From the NCBI RefSeq assembly GCF_018687715.1, contig NC_056761.1, positions 12,937,001 through 13,001,000 of the forward strand: a stretch of DNA of 64,000 nucleotides, in the 5' to 3' direction. Made by a program: the position numbers and the translations under genes. The DNA is from Carya illinoinensis (lineage: Eukaryota > Streptophyta > Magnoliopsida > Fagales > Juglandaceae). Shown here in pieces: positions 33,626 through 44,350 of this stretch. The notes beneath the pieces were generated by a model. The model had not been told where the DNA came from. It ran no database searches and was given only the letters and a program-made list of their open reading frames with translations. Within the stretch, counting starts at the first letter, position 1. Each line of letters begins with the position of its first letter.

Positions 33626-35415
33626 ATCCGGTATAATTTGTTATTATCTGATTTGAACTTTGAGTAACAAGATAAAGATGAACAGGCTTAGCGAATTAGA
33701 TCTCTTAAAATGCTTGAGTGAACCTTAGGACTTAAATGAGTTTAATAAATGTTCAAGATTATTGAGTATTTAATATTGTCAGAGAAGTTTATTCGACAGC
33801 TATAAATGCCTTTGGGTCCAATCAAGAATTTTAGAAAAATATAAATTTTTATGTACAATGGCCAATTTACTTGAAAGGGTTTGTTCTTTTAAAAAAAAAA
33901 AATCTCGCATTTTCTATGCAAAATTAAAAGAAGAGAGATTACAGTTTTAAACTTCTAACTTGAGTTTGAATATAAATGGTATGCAAATTTGTTCGAAAAT
34001 AGTACACTGCGGATGTAGTCCGAGAAAAGTTACCGATAAGGCCATTTGAGTATTTTTTTTTTCCATGTATTTTTTTAACCTCCTTAAACATTAAAAAAAT
34101 TTACCACATCATTAAAAAACACTTACTTAATCAATAAATTAAAAAAAAAAAAAGACAATCGAGATCCAGATCCAAAGCATTTTCCTTAAAAATATGTTAA
34201 AAAGGGATCTAGATAAACAATAAACACGGTGTGAATTAGGGGCCGAGGAATAAGTTAGTCTCCAAATCATATATGCTACTAGTTAGAGCATTTTTGTTGG
34301 CTTGGCCAAATGAGATGTTGGGTCAAATTTTACATAATTTGACTTAAAAATCATTCGCATTGGATTGGACAAATCTAAAATAATTTAAACTTTTGCTATA
34401 GTGGTTGGCTAAAGATGGAAGACCACTATTCATTTATCAAACATTAAAATATTAATTTATCATTCCAAACAAATAAATTAAATTAATTAGAATATAATTA
34501 ACATATAACATTTAGAATATAATTATTATTAACATTTAATAATATTTTTTAATATTAATTGAATATAATATAATTATTATTAACATTTAACAATACTTTT
34601 TTTAATGTTAATTTAATGAGAATATAATTACTATTAACATTTAATAATACTTTTTTCTAATATTAATTTAATATAACATAATTATTATTATAAACATTTA
34701 ATAATACTTTTTTAATGTTAATTTAATTAGAATATAATTACTATTAACATTTAATAATACTTTTTTAATATTAATATAATATAATATAATTATTATTAAA
34801 ATTTAATAATACTTTTTTTAATATTAATTTAATTAGAATATAATTATTATTAACATTTAATAAAAATTTTTTAATATTAATTTAATTATAATATAATAAT
34901 ATTAATTTAATATAATATAATTATTATTATTAACATTTAATAATACCTTTATAATATTATTTTAATTAGAATATAATTATTATTAACATTTAATTGGTAG
35001 AATTATCTTTTTTTTTTTTTTAATTTTTAATGTTTCTATTTGTTGTGAACCACACTTTAGATGAAAAATAGCCTACAAGATGCCATTTTTTCCAAGAAAT
35101 CAAGAATAAAAAAGCATTATTTAATCACAATGGCAGCTCCTTCATTGTAGTGAGTTGACATATGCTCAGCCGAGACTTTACAATATAGAGTAAAGTGGGT
35201 TAAAAAAATAGCTGACCGATGAAGGCGTATGTGATGGTTATGGTGACATGGTATGCTGAGAAACGAACAACCTATTGCAATGAAATTGCAGGATGGAGCC
35301 AACTGAATGCTCTCGAGGATTTTCAGGAACATCAAAGCAGCAAGTGAGAATGCATGGACTCAGGGCAACATATATTTGTAATCCACAATTTGTTTCTTGA
35401 AAGAAAATATATCTG
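33626..35415. repeat. Duplicated NLR-flank block U, copy 2
   Basis: Collinear with 13.73-18.01 kb, as listed there. It then continues (35315-35415, AGGATTTTCAGGAAC, GAGAATGCATGGACTCAGG) into sequence shared with 60.44-60.56 kb. It carries the empty site for the LINE tail of copy 1 at 33.93 kb. Confidence 0.75.
34490..34995. repeat. AT-rich tandem array, about 55-bp unit
   Basis: About nine to ten imperfect copies of a unit combining AATATAATTATTATTAACATTT, AATAATACTTTTTT and AATATTAATTTAA. Units starting TTAGAATATAATT and ATATAATATAATT tend to alternate, suggesting a dimeric order of about 110 bp. Found only in block U copy 2. Confidence 0.85.
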
Positions 35416-35430
35416 TGAAATGTGGTAAAT

Positions 35431-37161
35431 TTATTTGTGAAATGTGCATTCAAGGAAGGAGAAGAAAAACGACATCCAAACTTGTTATCAATTGCAGAGG
35501 AAATAGTGGAAAAGTGTAAAGGGGTTCCATTGGCTGTGAAGAGTTTAGGTGGTATGCTTTATTTGAAAGTCGATGAAAGGGAGTGGAATTTGGTTAGAGA
35601 TAATGAGATTTGGGAATTAGAAGAAAAGGAGGGAGACATCTTACTTGCATTGTGATTGAGTTATAATCAATTGCCAATTCATCTGAAGCGATGCCTTGCC
35701 TATTGTATTAATTTCCCAAAGGATCATGAATTTTTTAATATCTTTTTAATTCAACAATGGGCGGTACTTGGATTAATCCTCCAATCGCCTGCTAACAAAA
35801 AACAAGAGTTAGAAGATGTTGGAGACTTGTATATTAAGGAGTTAATGTCGAGATGTTTCTTTCAAGATTTTGAAGAAATTATGTTTAGTTGCTATTCCTT
35901 CAAAATGCATGATCTTGTCCATGACCTTGTGCTCTCTATTATCCATGAAGAATGGTCGGAAATAGATGCTGACAACAAAGAAATTGCTCCGACAGTTCGT
36001 CATTTGTCAGTTTCAGACAATGGCCAACAAGTTTCAAAGTCTCTGAATAAGCTAACTAGTGTGCGGACCATCATATACCGAACCAAACCGCACGTATCCT
36101 CAGTTGAAGCATGCATCTCGAGATTCAAGTCTTTGCGATTGTTAGATTTAAGTGATTCAAAATTTGAGAATTTGCCACGTTCTATTGGTACTCAAAAGCA
36201 TTTGAGATATCTCGACTTATGTAATAATGAATCAATCGAGAAGCTTCCTAATTCTGTTTGCAAGCTACACAATTTGCAAACCTTGGTGCTTTTTGGATGT
36301 GATAATCTTGAATGACTGCCCAAAGATATATGTAACTTGATCAACCTTAGGTTTCTTGCAATAACAACAAAAGATACATGCTTGCTGGAGAATGGAGTAT
36401 ATTGCTTTAATTCTCTTCGGACTTTAATTGTTTACAATTGTCCAAATCTCGAATGCTTGTTTCCACAGATGGACAGGTGCCTCACCAACCTTCGTATGTT
36501 GGTTTTCTTGAAATGTGAAAGTTTGACCTCTTTGCCACCTATTATCAAGCACCTAACTGCATTAGAGTCATTATACATTGCTTATTGTAAAGAGATAGAT
36601 TTGACAGAAGGAGGAGAAGGAGATGCACAGGATCTCGATTTGAGGCTCCAAATCTTGGGTATAAAATGGTTGCCAAAGTTGGAGGTTTTACCTGAAAGGC
36701 TTCTAGGATCTGCAAACACTTTAAAGCACCTAGATATCGAGGCATGTGAAAATCTCAAGGCCTTGCCAGAGTGGTTGTCAACTTTGAAATCACTTCAGAC
36801 ATTGGAGATCATTGATTGCAAAGAGCTATCATCTTTACCGGAGGGAATTCATCATATAAAAGCATTAAGAAAATTGAAGATTGAAGATTGTCCTCAACTT
36901 GTTACTCGTTCAGAAGACTGGTCTAACATACCAGGGCTTGAAGTACTTGTTTCTGAAAATGCTAAAGATGATGAAGAAGATTGAAGAACAAGTACGTTGA
37001 TTTTGTCTTCCTATTTGGTATGAAATGAATTAAAATTGAATGATCTGAGTAGTGAATGATCTAATAAATTAATTAGATTTTATATATTTATATATTTGTG
37101 CATTTTGTAGCTTCCGCCTAATTCCACGAGCAAGGAGAAGTCCAAGCCAATGCCAGACTGA
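35431..37161 (+). pseudogene. CC-NB-ARC-LRR gene, copy 2, 5'-truncated and inactivated
   Basis: Closely related to copy 1 but begins inside the NB-ARC, just before the GLPL motif (GVPLAVKSLGG). Coiled coil, P-loop and kinase-2 are gone. The MHD motif (KMHDLVHDLV) and about 14 LRRs remain. Two in-frame TGA stops (35653-35655, 36313-36315) stand where copy 1 has CGA, as expected from deamination of a methylated CpG. An AT insertion creates a TGA at 36982. The last exon (about 37112-37161) keeps the longer, ancestral ending (stop at 37159). The 5' break is marked by TGTGAAATGTG at 35415-35425, repeated at 35437-35447. Apart from the three stops the LRR frame is open, so inactivation may be recent. 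Confidence 0.88.
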
Positions 37162-37345
37162 ACGTACGAAGTAGCTTGGTTCGAATTTAGATACATATAT
37201 GTCTCTTCCTTAAATTGCATTTACGATATGTAAAATACAGAAATAAAGACATGCAGTGACTTGTGTGTGTATAAAGTGTGTGCGGTAGTTAGTTGGATTG
37301 GTGGATATATGTATGTTGCTTCCATACCTATATATGTTATTATTG

Positions 37346-37371
37346 CTCTATCTATCTATCTATCTATCTTA
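37346..37371. repeat. (ATCT)n microsatellite
   Basis: About six ATCT units. A shorter version exists at the paralogous site near 33.37 kb. Confidence 0.85.
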
Positions 37372-37789
37372 TCTAAATAATTAAAGTGATCGGTGAACAA
37401 GTTTGAGCTTGCTAGAATATTAAATTTTAAGCTGCATGTTCAGAAGCATAAAATTCAATTCGAAAAAAAGTACTTGAGCTCACATCGTGTTTGAATAAAA
37501 ACTAAACTAAACTAAACTAAATCAGGTTGGTTCCTTTTTTTTCTTTTTTCTATTTTTTTTCTTTTTTAAGAGTATTTGTTTTGGGTTATCCCGGGTTAGG
37601 GATAAGGTGGATGGTGGCTTTAAAAAAACTGTTTTTTGACCGACCCATTGATGCATTGGTATCCCAATATTGGATTTTTTGCTGCATGATTTTGGTTACA
37701 TACACCCATATTCATGGATATGAAGAAGCATGTCTTAATGTTGGTCATATGTACATTAACAAATACAAATATAGACATATGGGTAGTGC

Positions 37790-38060
37790 TACTGACTCAA
37801 TAAAAAATGAGCAATACAAAAACTATCTCAAGCGATAGAGGGTGTCACATTAAAATTAAAAATAAAATTTATAGATTATCTTCTCAAAAAAAATTATTTA
37901 AAATCAAACTTGTAGAAAATAGTCAAATTATACATAAAGAAAAAATATAAATAATGATATGTGTAATGAATAAAAGAGTGTTATGGAAATAAAAGTATCA
38001 CTAGTTATAAATCATATTTATATTTTTAAATTTTTGAGAATTACAAAAAAAAGTAAAAGA
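37790..38060. repeat. Diverged copy of the repeat at 63.02-63.25 kb
   Basis: Order and wording match the window's right end: ACTCAATAAAAAATGAGCAA, AACTATCTCAAGCG, AAATCAAACTTGTAGAAAA, GATATGTGTAATGAATAAAAGAG. It carries many substitutions. The family is not recognised. Confidence 0.55.
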
Positions 38061-38209
38061 CTATTGCGAAACAGTAAATTAATAACTAAACTAAATTGAT
38101 TTTTTTTTTTTTTTTTTTTTTACCATTGGTCCGTATAGCATAGCTTTCTATATATCAAGAAACCAAATAAAGAAACAAATAAGAATTAATAAACAAGAAT
38201 CAAGAAACC

Positions 38210-38211
<2 letters not shown>

Positions 38212-38251
<40 letters not shown>
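38212..38251. repeat. (CT)n microsatellite
   Basis: About 20 CT units followed by GCGCGC. Confidence 0.95.
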
Positions 38252-38253
<2 letters not shown>

Positions 38254-38449
38254 GCGCAGATAGAAGATATTTCTAATTATTTAAGGGGATCTGTACATAC
38301 TTTGAAGAGTTTTCAGAAGAGCATATTTACGAATTTTATTTGTGTATAATTCGCATAATTTTTTTAATAAAAAAATATCTTTTTCTGGATAAATCTCACA
38401 CGAATAGAAAAAAAAAGAGAGATAAGTCATTTAATGAGATTTTGAAAAT

Positions 38450-39005
38450 TCATTGAATGTGTATTAAAACTTTTGGCGTTGAGAGAGAAAATCGCTGGGA
38501 TCTATTTGTAATACACGGAAAATTGATCACTTAAATGTACTTTTGAAATTTATGCTTTGGAGGTGGAATAGGGAATGAAGCCATTGGTCCGTATAGCATA
38601 GCTATCTATATATCATGATAACAATTTCTTCATATAAATGTTTACTTTAAAATTCTTGGGATAAACGGAGCTGTGTTCTGTTTTCCTTTTGTTTCGTTTC
38701 GGAGTAAATGCATGCCAGGCTAAGTGGTGTGTGCTCTTATGAAGTAAATGGTATCCAATGAATGGTAGTTTATAGGCTTAGGATCCTTTTCTCTAAAGTT
38801 TCATCGTCTGGCTTTTTTATATTCTTTTATTTTCAATGTTTCGATTTGTTGTCGGATACATTTTTCAGTTAGCTAGCCATGTGATAACACTCCTACGTGA
38901 AGAATGGTCCACCAAATGCCATTTAAAAATGGTTGAACGATTAGACGGCCGAGGTCAAACTTGAAGTGAATCTTACGGCCATATAGAATAAAAAGTTCTT
39001 GATGT
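38450..39005. repeat. Duplicated NLR-flank block V, part 1, second copy
   Basis: Matches 18.88-19.34 kb (GGCGTTGAGAGAGAAAAT, CCATTGGTCCGTATAGCATAGC, ATGGTTGAACGATTAGACGG). Here it lies downstream of NLR copy 2, so the repeated unit is head-to-tail: a new V block would precede the next, now missing, NLR. Confidence 0.72.
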
Positions 39006-39909
39006 CTCTCCATTTTCAAAAGAAGCCAAAAACCTCCTTCCCCACTTTTGTTTCGACCCGTATTGAGCTTCAGCAGCTTGCACCCACTTTATTCAATTCT
39101 CCACAAACGTATTCCTCCGCAAGATAAAAATTTAGAAGTATCAGTGCATACTGTGCATGCCTTGGCCAATACGAAAACATAAATGATTTGGGACCCCAAT
39201 TTGGGTCCCGAAGCTGCGTCTCGATTTTTTTATTATTTATTTATTTTATTTAGCAATTAAGAAAATATTTTTTTAATGATATTATGAATTTTTTTTTATA
39301 ATAAATATTTAAGAATATAAAAAATTAAATTAAAAAAATAAAAAATAAAACACTTCATTTGACTTATTCGGTGGGTTCTCAGGCTACATCGCTCGGGTTC
39401 GAGATGTAGCACTACTTATATAAAAAAGTAGAAACTAGACAATAATTTTAAAAAAATAAAATATTAAAGACATATTGTACATTAAGGGTGACAATATGTT
39501 ATACGACCTGTTAACCTAACACGAATATGAACACGACACGATAATCGTGGATTAGGGTTTAGTCTTAACGGGTTCAGGTCAAAATGGGTTGATTCGTTAA
39601 GATACAATTACTTAACGGGTTTATAACGGGTTAATCTGTTTTGACCCGTTATGACACGTTAAGAAAGTTAAAGTTACAATTATACATTTCTACTCAAAAG
39701 TAAAATTGTTAGAATTTTAATTTCGATATTTTTATTGTTTAGATTGTAATTTTAGATTTGTAGTTAGTTTTATAATTTTTATAGATATTGTGATTTTAAC
39801 ATTTATAAAAAATTATGCTAAATTTAATCAGGTCAAATAGGTTAATTTTAGGTCTATTCAACCCATTTACATAAACAGTTTGAAACGGGTTGTATTTTAT
39901 CGTGCTAAG

Positions 39910-41238
39910 TGTTGCTCAGATGACTAACATAAGAGGGGGGGTGAATTGAGTTATATTTAAAAAAAATTACAATTATAAATCAAATATACAATATAAAATA
40001 TAAACAAAATACGAAACAGTAATAAATATAAAATGTAAGGGTAAGAGAGAAGCAAACTTAATATGTTAACGAGGTTCGGCCCCACTGCCTACGTCCTCAC
40101 CTCAAGCTACCCCTTGAGGATCTCCAAATTCACTATTCAACCTCCTTCAGGTGGAGATAGAAACCTATTACACCTTTGAACAACACCGCTACAAAGGATC
40201 TGTGTAGAACACCCTCTACACTTGCAATCACCTTATACGTGGTGATTCAACTATTCCACATGTAGAACACTTTCTACATGCACAAGGGTTATACACACCC
40301 TTTTTCTGATACAAGAGCTGATAGTGGGTAGGTTATCAGAAAACACTCATCAATGAGTGAAATAAGAACAATACAGCGTAAACTATATTTCTCAAAATGA
40401 ATAAGGATTAACGCTCAATGCTTAAAGAAAAGAGAATGAAAGTTTTGAATGAATGTTGTATGCTCTTGGTGTTGTAAATGTGAAGCTTTCAAATGATCTA
40501 TTTATAGGCATATGAAACTTCATATTCAAATTTAAAAAGATTCACATGTCAAAGACAACATCATTCACTTTTTCAAAAAATTCAAACCTAATCTTTTACT
40601 TTTGACATATGACAAAAGGAGCACATTTTCCTTTTCAAAAAAATTTAAACCTAATCTTTTACTTTTTACATATGACAAAAGGAGCACACTTTCCTTTTCA
40701 AAAAATTCAAACCTAATCTTTTACTTTTTGTATATGATAAAAGGAGCACACTTTACTTTTCATATTTTTCAAACAAAATCATCTACCTTTTGTATAAGTC
40801 TAAAAAAGCATCAATCACTTTTGAAAATATTCAAATAAAACATGCACATGTGAAAGATGACAATCAATCATCTTTAATATTTTCAAAGTTCAACCCTTTA
40901 ATCAAGGTATGCACATGTGAAAGATGACAATCAATCATCTTTCAAAATTTTTAAAATATTCATACACATGTGGAAAATGTATTTTAATACTTTATGATAA
41001 AATATTAATTTTGAGCCTTAATCCTAATTTCAAATTTTTAAGAGATTTACAACATTACTCTATTACTTTAATGTGAACTTATTCCCTTTTTGCTCATACT
41101 TGTTTCCTTAATGTGTTTGACTCCATTATGTAGACAACTTGAGTTTGAGACTCTTTTATTTTTTGAATTTATTTATTATCATCAAAATCCATGTATAGAT
41201 ATATAATTACACAAAACTTGAAACCTTGGGTTCAACAA
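39910..41238 (-). repeat. 3' LTR of the copia element
   Basis: 1329 bp with TG..CA ends. It contains a 3-fold repeated stretch with CATATGACAAAAGGAGCACA and TTTTCAAAAAA (about 40.58-40.76 kb). The 5' LTR has fewer such units, which explains the length difference. Confidence 0.92.
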
Positions 41239-41252
41239 TCTCCTCCTTTTTG
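41239..41252 (-). promoter_or_regulatory. Polypurine tract of the copia element
   Basis: The minus strand reads AAAAAGGAGGAGAT immediately before the 3' LTR (TGTTGAACCC), the usual copia arrangement. Confidence 0.85.
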
Positions 41253-41687
41253 ATGATGACAAATATTTGATAGAACCTGAAACCTGTATTAATACTTAAG
41301 CTCCCCCTGAGAATGTGCGTTAGTTTTTCAAGCAAAAGTATAAATATAATTTCAAGTATATATAACAAGTTTAGCAATTCAAACAATGTTAATGTTCTAG
41401 TCTAACACTTCTCTCCCTTTTGGCATCATTAAAAATGATTCGCTACAAGTAAATGGACTGAAGAAAACAGTTTGTTAGTAGACACTGTTGATAGTTGAAA
41501 AAATAAAATTGGATCCGTCCGTGACCCGACAAGTGTGGCTAGAGATTTGAAAAAATCGCCTGATGTTGTTCACAAATGAGATTGAAGACTCCGAGTTTCT
41601 AAAAAATGTCATTTTCACCGATCGGGAAAAAAAATCACATTGCTCTTTGACTTGGATGATAGCTTTTCTGGTTCTTTATGCTATCTC

Positions 41688-41694
41688 TATAAAA
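41688..41694 (+). promoter_or_regulatory. TATA-like box of the antisense frame in the copia element
   Basis: TATAAAA lies 105-111 bp upstream of the antisense ATG at 41799, a spacing suitable for a promoter and short leader. Inferred. Confidence 0.35.
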
Positions 41695-41798
41695 TCAGTC
41701 TTAAAGTTCATCCAATCCGCATCAAGTTTTATTCTCATCTCTATAACTCATCTGCATTCTTTCAACATTCTTGTTTTAAGCCTTCTATTCTATTCTCA

Positions 41799-42236
41799 AT
41801 GGCTCATTCTTCTAACATTTCTCTAGATTAATCCATGAGGCATTCTGCACCTCAACCTCCTGTCATTTCTGCAGCTGCTATTGGTGCCATGTTGCAGCAA
41901 GAAAATAATAATCTAACTAATAAGTCAGATTCTGATGCTATCTATGACTTGATGAGTCTTGGGACTCGCTACTCTTCCTCTATTGTTGCTTTTTTCCAGA
42001 GGCTACAAGCTAGAAATCATGAAGTTGAAAAGTTCAAAGAACAAATTGTTATACTTCAAATAATTGTTCAAGAGTCTCACACAAGGGAATGAATCATTCG
42101 GCAGAAGAATAAACAGTTGAAATCTTTATTAGATTCTTCATTCCGCTTGCCGGCTCCAATGGATAAGAATAACATGATATTGTATGAAAAGAATGAGCGT
42201 CTCAAACATGAGGCTAAAAATCTCAAGTTTATGTAA
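41799..42236 (+). pseudogene. Antisense reading frame in the copia element (aORF-like)
   Basis: Runs opposite to gag-pol, between RNase H and the 3' LTR. From ATG 41799 the frame goes 145 codons to TAA 42234, broken only by TAA at 41829 and TGA at 42090. The protein starts MAHSSNISLD. Its middle and end are charged and heptad-like (QARNHEVEKFKEQIVILQ, NERLKHEAKNLKF), suggesting a coiled coil. I do not recognise a family. Antisense extra ORFs at this position are known from some plant gypsy elements; in copia they are less usual. The preserved frame suggests it was a gene in the active ancestor. Confidence 0.5.
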
Positions 42237-42381
42237 AAGTATTTAAAAAATTTATCTCTATTTTTATTGACTCTGGTCTATCTTTTCAGAGATATTCATA
42301 GCATGCATCATACCTATTTCTCTTCTGATCATACATAATCTATCTTTTGGTAAAGACTTTGTGAAAATATCTGCTAATTGA

Positions 42382-43197
42382 TCATGTGTTTGTGAACCCT
42401 AGTACTATATCGTCTTTTTGCACATGATCTCGAAGAAAATGATATCTTATTTCAATATGCTTAGTTCTAGAATGTTGTATTGGGTTCTTTGAAAGATTTA
42501 TAACACTTGTATTATCACATTTGATTGGAATGTGATTATAAGTGAGTTTAAAATCTTCAAGTTGTTGTTTCATGTAGAGAACTTGAGCACAATAACTACC
42601 CGCAACAACATATTCTGCCTCAGCAGTAGATAGTATAACAGAATTTTATTTTTTACTAAACCAGAAAACTAGTACATGACCTAAGAAATGGCATGCTCCA
42701 CTAGTACTTTTTTGATCTATTTTACAGCCAGCATAATCTGCATCTGTGTAGCTGATTAGATCGAAAGATGTGTGCTTAGGGTACCATAACCCTAGGTTAA
42801 TTGTATCACTAAGATATCTAAGAATGCGCTTAACTGCAATTAAATGTGATTCTTTTGGAGATGATTGAAAGCGTGCACATAAGCACACACTAAACATAAT
42901 ATCTGGTCTACTGGCTGTTAAATATAATAAGCTACCAATCATACCTCGATATATTTTCGAGTCAACTGGCTTATCGGATTCATCTTTATTAAGTTTAGTT
43001 GATGGGCTCATTGGTGTTCCAATTTCCTTAGCACTTTCCATCCCAAACTTCTTCAGTAATTCCTTAATATATTTTGATTGATTGATGAATGTCGCACTTT
43101 TTCCTTGCTTAATTTGCAATCTGAGAAAGAATGTAAGTTCTCCCATCATGCTCATCTCAAATTCTTCCTGCATAGTTTTAGCAAAAACTTGACACAT
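42382..43197 (-). pseudogene. Copia RT C-terminal part and RNase H
   Basis: Minus-strand frame with FEMSMMGELTFFL, YRGMIGSLLYLTASRPDIMF and the RNase H motifs YTDADYAGC and STAEAEY, ending in CDNTSVINLSKNP. One in-frame TAA (about 42643-42645, where CAA is usual) splits it. These domains copy retrotransposon RNA into DNA and remove the RNA strand. Inactive here. Confidence 0.88.
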
Positions 43198-43220
43198 ATT
43201 TTCATTAGTAGCACCGAATA

Positions 43221-43959
43221 TTATATCATTAACATATCATTAACATAAATCTGAATTAAAAGAATATCATTATTTTCATATTTAATGAAAATAGTTGTTT
43301 CGATTTTTCCTCTTGAAAAACCTTTTTCAATCAAGAAACCACTGAATCTCTCGTACCAAGCTCTAGGAGCTTGTTTGAGTCTATATAGTGCTTTTGTGAG
43401 TTTGAAAACATGATTTGGGGAAATATGATTTTCAAAACCTGGAGGCTGCTCAACATATACCTCTTCATTTATAAAACCATTTAAAAAAGCACTTTTAACA
43501 TTTATTTGAAAAAGTTTGAACATTTATTTGAAAAAGTTTGAAATCTTTATAACAAGCATATGCAAGTAGCATTCGAATAGCTTCTAATCTTGCGACTGGT
43601 GCATATGTCTCATCATAATCGATTCATTCTTCTTGATTAAAACCTTGGGCTACAAGTCGAGCCTTATTTCTAGTAATGACTCTGGACTCATCTTTCTTAT
43701 TTCTAAAAACCCATTTTGTTCCAATAATAGTATGATTTTTGGGTCTAGGAACAAGTGTCCAAATATCATTTCTTTCAAATTGATTCAATTCTTCTTGCAT
43801 AGCTAGAATCCAAAATTCATCGAGAAGTGCGTCATCAATTTTTTTGGGTTCAATCTGAGATAGAAAAGCAGTATAATTGCAAATATTTCTAAGAGATGAT
43901 CGAGTACTTACACTTCGTGAAGGTTCTCCCAAAATTTGTTCCAATGGATGATCTTTCAC
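43221..43959 (-). pseudogene. Copia reverse transcriptase, N-terminal part, catalytic residues changed
   Basis: From 43959 the frame reads through KWVFRNKKDE and ARLVAQGFNQEE, then a TGA and IDYDETYAPVARLEA. A shifted frame continues with QINVKSAFLNG, ALYRLKQAPRAWYERF and YVNDMLMI. In active copia RT the two motifs are QMDVKSAF and YVDD. Here both first aspartates are Asn, so catalysis would be lost even without the stop and frameshifts. A 22-bp direct duplication near 43.50-43.54 kb (ACATTTATTTGAAAAAGTTT) adds one of the shifts. Confidence 0.88.
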
Positions 43960-43965
43960 AAATTT

Positions 43966-44253
43966 TCACTGTTTGGTTGCATCTTGTAGTAAATTTTGAT
44001 GATCTTTCCTGATGGTTCCATGTTGAACTTCTTCTATTGTATTCTCTTTGTTGAGATTGAGACTTTCCGTGTTATTTATACCTCCTGTTTCAATTTTACC
44101 TATTCCCACGATCTTCCCTTTCGAGTTGTCTCCAAATATCACGTGTCCTTCTTCTTTAGATTTAAGATCAAATAACTTAGTCTTGTCTCCCGTCATGTGT
44201 CTTGAACATCCACTATCTAAAAACCACTTGTTTTTGCTTGTGGATGACTTCAT
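43966..44253 (-). pseudogene. Copia protease fragment fused to the RT linker (integrase lost)
   Basis: Starts with KWFLDSGCSRHMTGD, the copia aspartic protease active site (DSG). It continues to GKIVGIGKIETGG and then jumps to ENTIEEVQHGT and KDHQNLLQD, which belong to the linker just before RT. The 400-500 residues of GAG-pre-integrase (His-Cys zinc finger) and the integrase core are absent. The deletion keeps the frame, until a stop at 43966. Confidence 0.85.
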
Positions 44254-44350
44254 GCATACCTATAAAAATAATTAAAATGATTTTTCTTGATACCTAAGTT
44301 CTTTGGGTTCTTTATTTATTAGTATTAGAAGAAATAAGATTTTTAGGTAC

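Noticed and set aside
37527..37838. 103-codon frame downstream of NLR copy 2
   Set aside because: The start is a phenylalanine-rich T tract and the end runs into a repeat family; no domain recognised.
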